Assembly (NCBI RefSeq): GCF_027942865.1 | Contig: NC_134521.1 | Coordinates: 1,378,501 to 1,442,500 of the forward strand | Source: Odontesthes bonariensis | Lineage: Eukaryota; Chordata; Actinopteri; Atheriniformes; Atherinopsidae | DNA: 64,000 bases | Direction of reading: 5' to 3' | Part shown: piece by piece, positions 1-9,060 of the stretch | How the letters are laid out: the number at the start of each line of letters is the position of its first letter | Position numbering within the stretch: position 1 is the stretch's first letter | Program-made: the position numbers and the translations under genes | Notes under the pieces: generated by a model | Seen by the model: the letters and a program-made list of their open reading frames with translations, nothing else | What the model was told of the DNA's origin: nothing | The model's database searches: none

Positions 1-429
1 AGGAGGCACGGCAGCTTGGAGGATGCTTGTGATTGGGAGATGCAGGTAGATTTAGGAAATAAGCTTGTTGTTCCCCAGGAGATAGCCTCTACAAATCTAA
101 TGCCTGATATAGTTTTGTAGTCTAGGAGTAGAATGAGAGTCTATGTCATAGAGGTGACTGTTCCTTGGGAGGAATTAGTAGCAGAAGCATATGAAAGGAA
201 AAAGCTTAGGTATGTGGAGTTAGGGGCAGAAGCAGAGCAGCGAGGATGGAAGGTTAGAATCTGTCCAGTGGAAGTAGGATGTAGAGGATTTGTTACAAAG
301 TCTGTTGTCTCATTGTTGAGGGAGCTGGGTGTAAGTGGACAGAGTGTGAGGAAAATAGTGAAGAAAGTGTCAGATGAGGCAGTAAAGTCCAGTCAGTGGA
401 TTTGGATTAGAAGAAGCAATAGCAGCTGA
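1..429 (+). pseudogene. Retroelement ORF, C-terminal fragment
   Basis: One frame runs through the window start to the stop at 427-429, broken by a TAG at 118-120. The stop sits where a Trp would be expected in a 'PDIVLW' motif. Downstream residues read VTVPWEE, then ERKKLRYVEL, RGWK, PVEVGCRGF, and SSQWIWIRR near the end. From memory this motif series is typical of the C-terminal region of non-LTR retroelement polyproteins that are common in fish; the family is not certain. The reverse transcriptase core would lie before the window. With an in-frame stop and no intact 5' part, it is a dead copy. The ATG at 133 is only the first Met after the stop and not a real start. Confidence 0.55.
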
Positions 430-689
430 GGGCCCAGCAGGGGGAGCACTTAGGGTAAACAGACTCTTGGAAGAGACGAGGAAGAAAATCAGGATGTATT
501 TAAGTGGAGGGTGTGGCCCATGTGAGCCTTTTGAAACCAGGCGGCCATTTTAGGTGAGTTGGCTTGTATGGCTTTGTTTTTGCTGGCATTGTTAGTGACT
601 GTACGACTATTTAGGTGAGTTTGTCTGCTGAATCTGCTAGTGTGTCTTGTTCTGCCTCCACCTCTGGCACCCTCTATACTTTCATTACC
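430..689. other. No gene seen; likely retroelement 3' UTR
   Basis: Moderately GC sequence between the broken retroelement ORF and the first minisatellite unit. No open frame of note and no RNA gene. It probably belongs to the 3' part of the same retroelement. Confidence 0.3.
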
Positions 690-3600
690 ACCTACCCGAA
701 CCAGGGTTTGTATCCCATGCCTACTTATTTTTTCCTCTTCTATTTCTACCCCCTACCCGAACCAGGGTCTGAATCCCATTCCTACTTATCTTTTCCTCTT
801 CTATTTCTACCTGAACCAGGGTTTGAATCCCATTCCTACTTATCTTTACCTCTTCTATTTCTACCCCCTACCCGAACCAGGGTTTGAATCCAATTCCTAC
901 TTATCTTTTCCTTGTCTATTTCTACCCCCTACCTGAACCAGGGTTTGAATCCCATTCCTACTCATCTTTACCTCTTCTATTTCTACCTGAACCAGGGTTT
1001 GAATCCCATTCCTACTTATCTTTACCTCTTCTATTTCTACCCCCTACCCGAACCAGGGTTTGAATCCCATTCCTACTTATCTCTACCTCTTCTATTTCTA
1101 CCCCCTACCCGAACCAGGGTTTGAATCCCATTCCTACTCATCTTTACCTCTTCTATTTCTACCCCCTACCCAAACCAGGGTCTGAATCCCATTCCTACTT
1201 ATCTTTTCCTCTTCTATTTCTACCCCCTACCCGAACCAGGGTTTGAATCCCATTCCTACTCATCTTTACCTCTTCTATTTCTACCCCCTACCCAAACCAG
1301 GGTCTGAATCCCATTCCTACTTATCTTTTCCTCTTCTATTTCTACCCCCTACCCGAACCAGGGTTTGAATCCCATTCCTACTCATCTTTACCTCTTCTAT
1401 TTCTACCCGAACCAGGGTTTGAGTCCCATTCCTACTCATCTTTACCTCTTCTATTTCTGCCCGAACCAGGGTTTGAATCCCATTCCTACTTATCTTTACC
1501 TCTTCTATTTCTACCCCCTACCCGAACCAGGGTTTGAATCCAATTCCTACTTATCTTTTCCTTGTCTATTTCTACCCCCTACCCGAACCAGGGTTTGAAT
1601 CCCATTCCTACTTATCCTTTCCTCTTCTATTTCTACCTGAACCAGGGTTTGAATCCCATTCCTACTTATCTTTTCCTCTTCTATTTCTACCTGAACCAGG
1701 GTTTGAATCCCATTCCTACTTATCTTTACCTCTTCTATTTCTACCCCCTACCCGAACCAGGGTTTGAATCCCATTCCTACTCATCGTTACCTCTTCTATT
1801 TCTACCTGAACCAGGGTTTGAATCCCATTCCTACTTATCTTTACCTCTTCTATTTCTACCCCCTACCCGAACCAGGGTTTGAATCCCATTCCTACTCATC
1901 TTTACCTCTTCTATTTCTACCTGAACCAGGGTTTGAATCCCATTCCTACTTATCTTTACCTCTTCTATTTCTACCCCCTACCCGAACCAGGGTTTGAATC
2001 CCATTCCTACTCATCTTTACCTCTTCTATTTCTACCTGAACCAGGGTTTGAATCCCATTCCTACTTATCTTTACCTCTTCTATTTCTACCCCCTACCCGA
2101 ACCAGGGTCTGAATTCCATTCCTACTTATCTTTTCCTCTTCTATTTCTACCCCCTACCCGAACCAGGGTTTGAATCCCATTCCTACTCATCTTTACCTCT
2201 TCTATTTCTACCTCCTACCCGAACCAGGGTTTGTATCCCATTCCTACTCATCTCTACCTCTTCTATTTCTACCCCCTACCCGAACCAGGGTTTGAATCCC
2301 ATTCCTACTCATCTTTACCGCTTCTATTTCTACCCGAACCAGGGTTTGAATCCCATTCCTACTCATCTTTATCTCTTCTATTTCTACCCGAACCAGGGTT
2401 TGAATCCCATTCCTACTTATCTTTACCTCTTCTATTTCTACCCCCTACCCGAACCAGGGTTTATATCCCATTCCTACTCATCTCTACCTCTTCTATTTCT
2501 ACCCCCTACCCGAACCAGGGTTTGAATCCCATTCCTACTCATCTTTACCTCTTCTATTTCTACCCCCTACCCGAACTAGGGTCTGAATCCCATTCCTACT
2601 TATCTTTTCCTCTTCTATTTCTACCCCCTACCCGAACCAGGGTTTGAATCCCATTCCTACTCATCTTTACCTCTTCTATTTCTACCCGAACCAGGGTTTG
2701 AGTCCCATTCCTACTCATCTTTACCTCTTCTATTTCTACCCGAACCAGGGTTTGAATCCCATTCCTACTTATCTTTACCTCTTCTATTTCTACCTGAACC
2801 AGGGTCTGAATCCCATTCCTACTTATCTTTTCCTCTTCTATTTCTACCCCCTACCCGAACCAGGGTTTGAATCCAATTCCTACTTATCTTTTCCTTGTCT
2901 ATTTCTACCCCCTACCTGAACCAGGGTTTGAATCCCATTCCTACTCATCTTTACCTCTTCTATTTCTACCTGAACCAGGGTTTGAATCCCATTCCTACTT
3001 ATCTTTACCTCTTCTATTTCTACCCCCTACCCGAACCAGGGTTTGAATCCAATTCCTACTTATCTTTTCCTTGTCTATTTCTACCCCCTACCCGAACCAG
3101 GGTTTGAATCCCATTCCTACTCATCTTTACCTCTTCTATTTCTACCCGAACCAGGGTTTGAATCCCATTCCTACTTATCTTTACCTCTTCTATTTCTACC
3201 TGAACCAGGGTCTGAATCCCATTCCTACTTATCTTTTCCTCTTCTATTTCTACCCCCTACCCGAACCAGGGTTTGAATCCAATTCCTACTTATCTCTACC
3301 TCTTCTATTTCTACCCCCTACCCGAACCAGGGTTTGAATCCAATTCCTACTTATCTCTACCTCTTCTATTTCTACCCCCTACCCGAACCAGGGTTTGAAT
3401 CCAATTCCTACTTATCTTTTCCTTGTCTATTTCTACCCCCTACCCGAACCAGGGTTTGAATCCCATTCCTACTCATCGTTACCTCATCTATTTCTACCCC
3501 CTACCCGAACCAGGGTTTGAATCCCATTCCTACTTATCTTTACCTCTTCTATTTCTACCCCCTACCCGAACCAGGGTTTGAATCCCATTCCTACTCATCT

Positions 3601-4276
3601 TTACCTCTTCTATTTCTACCTGAACCAGGGTTTGAATCCCATTCCTACTCATCTTTACCTCTTCTATTTCTACCTGAACCAGGGTTTGAATCCCATTCCT
3701 ACTTATCTTTACCTCTTCTATTTCTACCCCCTACCCGAACCAGGGTCTGAATTCCATTCCTACTTATCTTTTCCTCTTCTATTTCTACCCCTACCCGAAC
3801 CAGGGTTTGAATCCCATTCCTACTCATCTTTACCTCTTCTATTTCTACCCGAACCAGGGTTTGAATCCCATTCCTACTCATCTTTATCTCTTCTATTTCT
3901 ACCCGAACCAGGGTTTGAATCCCATTCCTACTTATCTTTACCTCTTCTATGTCTACCCCCTACTCGAACCAGGGTCTGAATTCCATTCCTACTTATCTTT
4001 TCCTCTTCTATTTCTACCCCTACCCGAACCAGGGTTTGAATTCCATTCCTACTCATCTTTACCTCTTCTATTTCTACCCGAACCAGGGTTTGAATCCCAT
4101 TCCTACTCATCTTTATCTCTTCTATTTCTACCCGAACCAGGGTTTGAATCCCATTCCTACTTATCTTTACCTCTTCTATTTCTACCCCCTACCCGAACCA
4201 GGGTTTGTATCCCATTCCTACTTATCTTTACCTCTTCTATTTCTACCCTCTACCCGAACCAGGGTTTGAATCCCCA
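690..4276. repeat. Minisatellite, 54/61-bp units, about 60 copies
   Basis: Tandem array with two main unit lengths, 61 bp (starting CCCCCTACCCGAACCAGG) and 54 bp (starting CCTGAACCAGG), plus a few 60-bp units. The long form differs by an extra 7 bp at the start. Units share TTTGAATCC, CCATTCCTAC and TACCTCTTCTATTTCTA. The plus strand is pyrimidine-rich. The long and short forms are mixed irregularly, and blocks of several units recur, which suggests unequal exchange. Many overlapping open frames across the array are a by-product of stop-free repeat units and are not genes. Most units contain GGTTTGAATCC, one base from the Pol III B-box consensus. Confidence 0.95.
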
Positions 4277-4580
4277 CCCCGCTGTGACTGGTTTGGAGTT
4301 GGTGAGAGGCTGGGGTAGCTTGTGGCTGTGGAAAAAAGATGGTTGTTGTGGTGTGAGGAGCAGTGATGGCTGGCATTAGGGGGGTGACTCTGGGACGCCA
4401 GTGGTCACTTTCTAGCCTCCTGGAGGTGTCGTGGGCCCAACTAGACGAAACACTGATGAAAGGAGGTTCCCACCTGATGACCCCAATGACATGTTGGTCA
4501 GCACTGCTCACTGATCTATATTATAGGGAATTATTCACTGAGTCTGGTCCATTTTTGCTTTAGCTGAAGTTTCTTGAAAA
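4277..4580 (+). pseudogene. Probable 3' end of the same retroelement
   Basis: Non-repetitive sequence directly after the minisatellite. One plus frame (4363-4563) reads GIRGVTLGRQWSL, then MKGGSHLMTPMTC and CWSALLTDLYYREL. From memory, similar strings occur near the 3' end of the fish retroelement whose ORF fragment lies at 1-429. If so, the minisatellite expanded inside the 3' part of one retroelement copy. The assignment is weak, and no intact gene is claimed. Confidence 0.3.
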
Positions 4581-4771
4581 TGCTGCATTTGTTGAATTAT
4601 AAAGAATATCGAGATAACATTGATTCCATCTGCGTATGTTTGTGAACTCTTGGGTAATTTTGTGAAAATGTTTCAAAATAATGTTTCAAAATAATTATCA
4701 TTTTTAAATTTGAGTAATTTGGTGATGAAGTTAAACAGGAGATCATATTTTGTCTCCAACCTTAACTCATA
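4581..4771. other. Receptor unit 1, outer 3' flank
   Basis: AT-rich sequence that recurs in the flanks of the other receptor genes, for example the GGTGATGAAG...CAGGAGATC segment near 4720, 38870, 49300 and 55030. No gene seen. Confidence 0.5.
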
Positions 4772-5483
4772 AGCCGCTTTCGGACAGAGTAGTTATAGGA
4801 ACGCAGTTATCAGAACTGTCCTACTCGAATTTCGTTCTGATAACTGTCCTTCTGTTTCAGTCTGCATTCGCACATGAGTCGGACCTGATAGGGACTGATG
4901 CGGCGCGCGCGGCCGTCTGCTTCAGTGACGTGTTAGCCGTTAGCCGTTTAGCGCCACATTCAAACACAAAACAAAACCCGTAAAAGTAATTAGAGAAGAA
5001 AAAACACCACCAAGAAGCTAATATGGAGAGCGGGGAGGCCACCGTGTTCATGGTCTGCATGATGGTGATATTAATCATGGACAATCACATCAGGCGTCTA
5101 ACATCGAGGCTGGAAGAGCTCACAGAGAGAGTCAGGAGATACTTTTTCATTTCATGAAGGAAGAAAGGAGAGCAGAGCGCTGCAGAAAAATGAGACCAGT
5201 GTAAGTTTAACTTATTAAACACCCGCCGGTTGTGTCTGTGTCTTATGATGAAACATTTCAGCCGTGATAGCATGACATGGGCCTAGCTACCGACCACCAA
5301 ACACCTCCCTCGGATCGTTCTATAGAACCATGAAAAGACCCGACCTCGGAGAAGGAGCTAAATAGTTATAGGAACTAAGGGAGATAGCCCCGAGTTCCTG
5401 TATGTCCGAACACGGGAGAAAACGGCCCCGCGGATTAAAAGGTTATTAGAACTGCCAAAGGTTCCTCCAGTCCGAAAGCGGCT
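4772..5483 (+). mobile_element. TIR DNA transposon, non-autonomous (PIF/Harbinger-like?)
   Basis: The ends are a perfect 14-bp inverted repeat, AGCCGCTTTCGGAC at 4772-4785 and its complement at 5470-5483. A 3-bp direct repeat ATA flanks them (4769-4771 and 5484-5486). The paralogous flank of receptor unit 5 shows the empty site, with a single ATA at 55074-55076. The element is 712 bp, too short for a full transposase. A 3-bp duplication and a short TIR fit PIF/Harbinger, although ATA is not the usual TWA target. It holds a truncated first-exon-like ORF. It inserted after the receptor units had duplicated. Confidence 0.8.
5023..5157 (+). pseudogene. Truncated transposase-like first exon
   Basis: A 44-codon ORF inside the TIR element. 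It starts MESGEATVFMVCMM and has a hydrophobic stretch, then a basic, heptad-like LTSRLEELTERVRR. A single-base shift near 5150 would continue into MKEERRAERCRKMRPV, followed by a good splice donor GTAAGT at 5201-5206. The layout suggests exon 1 of a transposase whose remaining exons were deleted. Similarity to fish HARBI1-like proteins is recalled and was not tested. Confidence 0.35.
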
Positions 5484-5486
5484 ATA

Positions 5487-6172
5487 CTTTCTACACCAAC
5501 TGTACTTTGAAACTCACTTTTTGTTTTCATTCACTAATTAGTTTCTCATTCAGATGCTCTTTGGTCAGGTTTAGACATTAATAATTATATAGTTTGATTT
5601 AGAAATCTAAGAATTATTAGTAAATGTTGAGCACTAGAAATACTTTATTATAGTTTGGAAAATGTAAAATCTTTTGTGAAAGACATTAATTCTGTACTGC
5701 ATTAAATCTCCTTTTTCAGGCTGACAGGATGACAAGTTCCTGTTGTTTTGCTGATGACAAAAAATGTGTTGGACACACAAAATAAATGTCCCACTGAGGC
5801 ACATAAAACATCCACAATAATTGGATAAATAAAAAGATTTAGTTTACTTTTTATATTTTTTCTTTGAGACTGGGGGGAAATATTGTATCTTCGCCCATTT
5901 AAACCGAAGGTAAACAGAGTTTTACTGTTGCAGCACTCCAATAACATCTCTATTCTCAACTTTTAATGGACTAATATCATGAAAAAAGACAATGTGAAAG
6001 GTGAAACGTTCAGCTTTTATTGTAAATAAATGTCTACCTTAATTTTTATCCAAATTTTCTTTCTTTTTCTTCTTCAAGATAATTGGATGTATTGAACTTA
6101 TTGATGCAATGTGTGTGTCACTCCAGGCTTGAACGGTAAACTGATTCATAAGTTGCTTCAGGTCATAAAGGC
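5487..6172. other. Receptor unit 1, proximal 3' flank
   Basis: AT-rich sequence shared in part with 31205-31713, 39080-39503, 49490-49929 and 55260-55747. No gene. It probably contains the 3' UTR of OR1. Confidence 0.5.
6016..6021 (-). terminator. Candidate poly(A) signal of OR1
   Basis: AATAAA on the minus strand, about 150 bp after the stop codon. The same signal is at the equivalent place after OR3 (39404-39409), OR4 (49830-49835) and OR5 (55567-55572). Confidence 0.4.
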
Positions 6173-7114
6173 TTAAATGCAGACTTTAGGTTTTACTGAG
6201 ACAACTGAAAGTTTCCTTCGACAGCATAGATTGTACACAAGGACAGGTCTGATGGTCTGATCTCTGAGGCCATAGATCAGTGCACTCAAACACCTGGGAA
6301 GAATGATAATAAACACATAAAAAAAGTTCTGGATCCGCAGAAGTACACTCAAGAGAACAAGTTTTGAGACAGCAATTAATAATGGGTTATGTAAGGTCGA
6401 GGAGATACTGAGGCCCAGCTGCCCCAGATGCATCAGCAGCGTGTTACGAGCCTTAAGAGCTGAAGCTTTGTCTGTGGAGGCTGACCTGGCTGCTATAATT
6501 ACAACAATATAGGTGGAGGTGATTGCCAGACCAGCAGAAATAAACAGAAAATAAGTGTAAGCTCTGTCATAATCGTAATATAGTGGTGAAAGCAACATGG
6601 CAACTGTATTACAAAACGTGTTCATCTGCAGAGTTTCTAGATCTTCGAAGGGAAATTCTAACAGCAAAAGAATCTGAATGACAACATTTAGTAAACAAAT
6701 GGCCCAAACCACAATAACAGCCACTGCTGTGTTTCTGATGGTGATGATGGAAGCGTGCCTCAGAGGGTAGCACACTGCTACACATCTCTCCAAAGACATC
6801 ACCACCAGTATCAGAGGAGAGACTGGATTTGTTAGGTTACTAAGCATGAAGAAAACACCACATACAGGATATGTCAGAAATATTCTACAGATAGACAATA
6901 TGTACAACAACTGACTCACTGTCAGCTGAACGGTGTCTGCAAACAGGAGGTTATAAAGAAGAATGTAGCGGCAAGTTTCACGAAACACTGGTTTACTCCT
7001 CAAAGTGTACAACATGGTCCCATTAATGAAGAGGAATATACAGCATGGAACTGTAGTCAGAGTGGTATACAACACTCTCTCCAGGAACACCAGTCTAACA
7101 GTTGTGTTGGACAT
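6173..7114 (-). CDS. OR1: odorant receptor 131-2-like GPCR
   Basis: An intact 313-residue, single-exon class A GPCR, the usual size for fish odorant receptors. Seven hydrophobic segments lie at about 17-37, 50-76, 85-108, 128-152, 188-209, 224-251 and 262-284. Asn3 (NTT) is a glycosylation site in the short N-terminus. Cys85 and Cys168 are placed for the TM3-ECL2 disulfide. The DRY box is replaced by ERC (109-111) in MSLERCVAVCYPLRH, and TM7 ends LSALIYGLRD. The start is the first Met, with G at -3, and is shared by all five copies. The family is known to act in olfactory neuron cilia membranes through G proteins; the ligand is unknown. The gene is transcribed leftward. Its neighbours are a TIR element downstream and inverted LTRs upstream. 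Confidence 0.9.
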   Translation of the reverse strand: MSNTTVRLVFLERVLYTTLTTVPCCIFLFINGTMLYTLRSKPVFRETCRYILLYNLLFADTVQLTVSQLLYILSICRIFLTYPVCGVFFMLSNLTNPVSPLILVVMSLERCVAVCYPLRHASIITIRNTAVAVIVVWAICLLNVVIQILLLLEFPFEDLETLQMNTFCNTVAMLLSPLYYDYDRAYTYFLFISAGLAITSTYIVVIIAARSASTDKASALKARNTLLMHLGQLGLSISSTLHNPLLIAVSKLVLLSVLLRIQNFFYVFIIILPRCLSALIYGLRDQTIRPVLVYNLCCRRKLSVVSVKPKVCI

Positions 7115-7600
7115 CTCACAGAAAACATTTAAGGAATCAGAAATATCAATATGTTCATCTCACTGGATGACAAAAACCCTACAAATGCACTTTAGTCTGC
7201 TTTGTAAACACTGTCTCTTACTTAGTTACATCCAAAGCATAAACTCCTTCATTTACATGTCAGTGTATCAGCAGGCTGGAGTCTGTGTTTGCTTTGAGAA
7301 AGGCTGCTCTGGTTTACCTGCTATCACATTTCACATATCAGCTTTGTCCAAGTCTAGGTTCAGGTTAAGCATAGTTAACAGTTCAGGAACAGGAAATTTG
7401 ATCTATACTTAGATTAGTTGACAATGTTGTTGATAAAAACGAGATAAGCACTGGGTTAATTTGATCTGATCGTGCAGTTCAGCAGTGATGATAGTTAGAT
7501 AAACACATACATTGGAGAGAAAAGTGAAAATATAAACGATCCATCTGTTGGCTGAAACACTAAAGAATCACTGATTTAGTTTGTGTCCCTAAAACACTTT
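7115..7600. other. OR1 upstream sequence with a 275-bp block lost in two paralogs
   Basis: This sequence is highly similar to 50872-51357 and 56666-57158. Positions about 7209-7482 are missing upstream of OR2 and OR3, where the flanks are joined directly. The open frame antisense to the OR start that continues into this block is conserved only because the DNA was duplicated. Confidence 0.6.
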
Positions 7601-7814
7601 AGATGCAACACATTGTTAAAAACTTAAAATCATACAAAGACTCTTCACCTGTGAAGATACTTGTCAGGTCAGCTCCTGTTTCCTTGTGGGCAAAGCTCGT
7701 CTGCTTGGTTTACTTGACCCAACGTTTAATTTATGAGCTCTTTCCTGGCAACCTGATCCCATGATGTATCATGTTAACATGGTTACCAGATCACTGATGG
7801 GTCATGAAATCTCT
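7601..7814 (-). promoter_or_regulatory. Candidate OR1 promoter/upstream block
   Basis: A roughly 215-bp block kept upstream of all five receptors, although the sequence between it and the ATG varies. It contains an E-box-like CACCTG, AGGTCA, a homeodomain-type TTTAATTTATG and a near-palindromic ATGATGTATCAT (perfect ATGATGCATCAT in units 2-4). Its regulatory role is inferred from conservation and position only. Confidence 0.35.
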
Positions 7815-7861
7815 TCAGTCAATATTACTTTGTAAAGCTTGTTTTGTCATTTTGGTCTTTT

Positions 7862-8100
7862 TGTCACGCCCATGGGATTTTCCCCATGTTTTTAGTTTAA
7901 TGTTTTATCATGTTTTAGGTTATGTTTTGGTTTTCAGTTCATGTCCTGCATTTAGTTTTGTGTTCTAAGTTGTTTCATGTCTTGGTTTTTGAGTTCATGT
8001 TTAGTTAGGTTTTTCCATTGTTTTTTGTCACTCAATCAGTTTGTTAGCTTCACTCACTTCACCTGTGTTTTCCCCATCAGCTGCACTCATTCACTAATCA
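7862..8100 (+). mobile_element. Truncated LTR, plus orientation
   Basis: Begins TGTCACGCCCATGG, the 5' end of the LTR family also found at 36046, 48606 and 61536. It stops where an oppositely oriented LTR begins at 8101. It is the reverse complement of roughly 8320-8554, so the two form an inverted repeat. No polypurine tract precedes it. Confidence 0.7.
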
Positions 8101-8554
8101 TGTCAGTTTGGGTGGGTGGTGAGGAAGGATGCGGATGTGGTCTTTCAAAAAAGCAAACTTGATTTATTTTCACACAAAACAAAGTTCAAACAAAAAGCAC
8201 GGCTGAGCCGGATTCAAAATCCTAAACTGTGGAATAATTACTTAACAAAACACTTGACATAGCATGGAAAAAACCCTTAACTCTGACGTGGGGTTGTGGC
8301 ATGGCATGAGGGATGTTGACGGGTAGGATCTCGCAAAACAATGAGGGAACCTGGAAACTAAATACTATGGAGGGTGATTAGTGATTGGGTGCAGCTGGTG
8401 GGGAATGAACAGTTGACATGAGTGAAGCTAATGAACTGAACATGAAAGTGAGGGGAAAACAATGGCACAACTAGCGAGAACTCCAAAACCAAGACCTGAA
8501 ATCTAAAAGATGAAAGATAAAACTAAAAACATGGCAGAAGCCACAGACCTGACA
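8101..8554 (-). mobile_element. 3' LTR of a Gypsy-like element, minus orientation
   Basis: 454 bp bounded by TGTCA and TGACA, the usual TG...CA ends of LTRs. On the minus strand it is preceded by a purine tract ending GAGGGGGGGCTC, as expected of the polypurine primer site. It contains AATAAA (minus strand) before the AAGTTTGC motif. It matches the 461-bp LTRs at 34829 and 59153. The superfamily is inferred; no pol gene is attached. Confidence 0.7.
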
Positions 8555-9060
8555 GAGCCCCCCCCTCAAGGGATGGATCCCATACATCCCAAAAATCTGT
8601 GGGTGCGAGGGAGGGGCACGAAGCCGGAGGCGGTCCGGCGGGCGCCAGACCTCCGGCGACGCGGCTGCAGGAGCCGATCCGGCATGCGGCCAGAGCACCA
8701 GCCTCGAGCAGCAGCAGGAGGCGGTGGTCTGGCGGGCGGCCAGACTTCCTGTGATGTGGCGGCGGCGGCCGGAGACTGTCCGGCAGGTGGCCTGACATCC
8801 AGCGACATGGCAGGAGGCGGAGTGGCGGGCGGCCAGACATCTGGTGGTGTGGCAGAGGCGGCCGGAAACTGTCCAGCAGGCGGCCGGACATCTGACGACG
8901 AGGCAGGAGAAGCCGGAGACTGTCCGGCAGGCGGACGGACATGGAACAACGGAGGAACACCCCCCTTAAGGGATGGATCCCAGACATCCCAAAAGTCTGA
9001 GGGTGGGAGGGTACGGCTCGAAAAAGTGGATCCATGGGCTGGGGGCACATGGGCTCTGAG
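8555..9060 (-). mobile_element. Internal 3' end of LTR element, GC-rich repeats
   Basis: Next to the polypurine tract of the 8101 LTR. It contains imperfect GC-rich repeats with a GGCGGGCGGCCAGAC core, and a marker string (CAGACATCCCAAAAGTCTGAGGG) that recurs inverted near 35745 and 60440. Long open frames on both strands come from the repeats, and I assign no protein. The right edge, read on the minus strand as ATAAEADLASEP, grades directly into the 27-bp array. Confidence 0.6.

Noticed and set aside
615-4379. Overlapping ORFs rich in FYFYPNQGLNPIPT in the minisatellite
   Set aside because: Same artefact: 54/61-bp units lacking stops. Frames change with each 61-bp unit and no start, signal or domain context supports a gene.
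7005-7412. Conserved 135-codon plus-strand ORF overlapping the OR start (also at 50762 and 56556)
   Set aside because: It is antisense to the receptor coding region and is conserved only because the whole unit was duplicated; no protein features.
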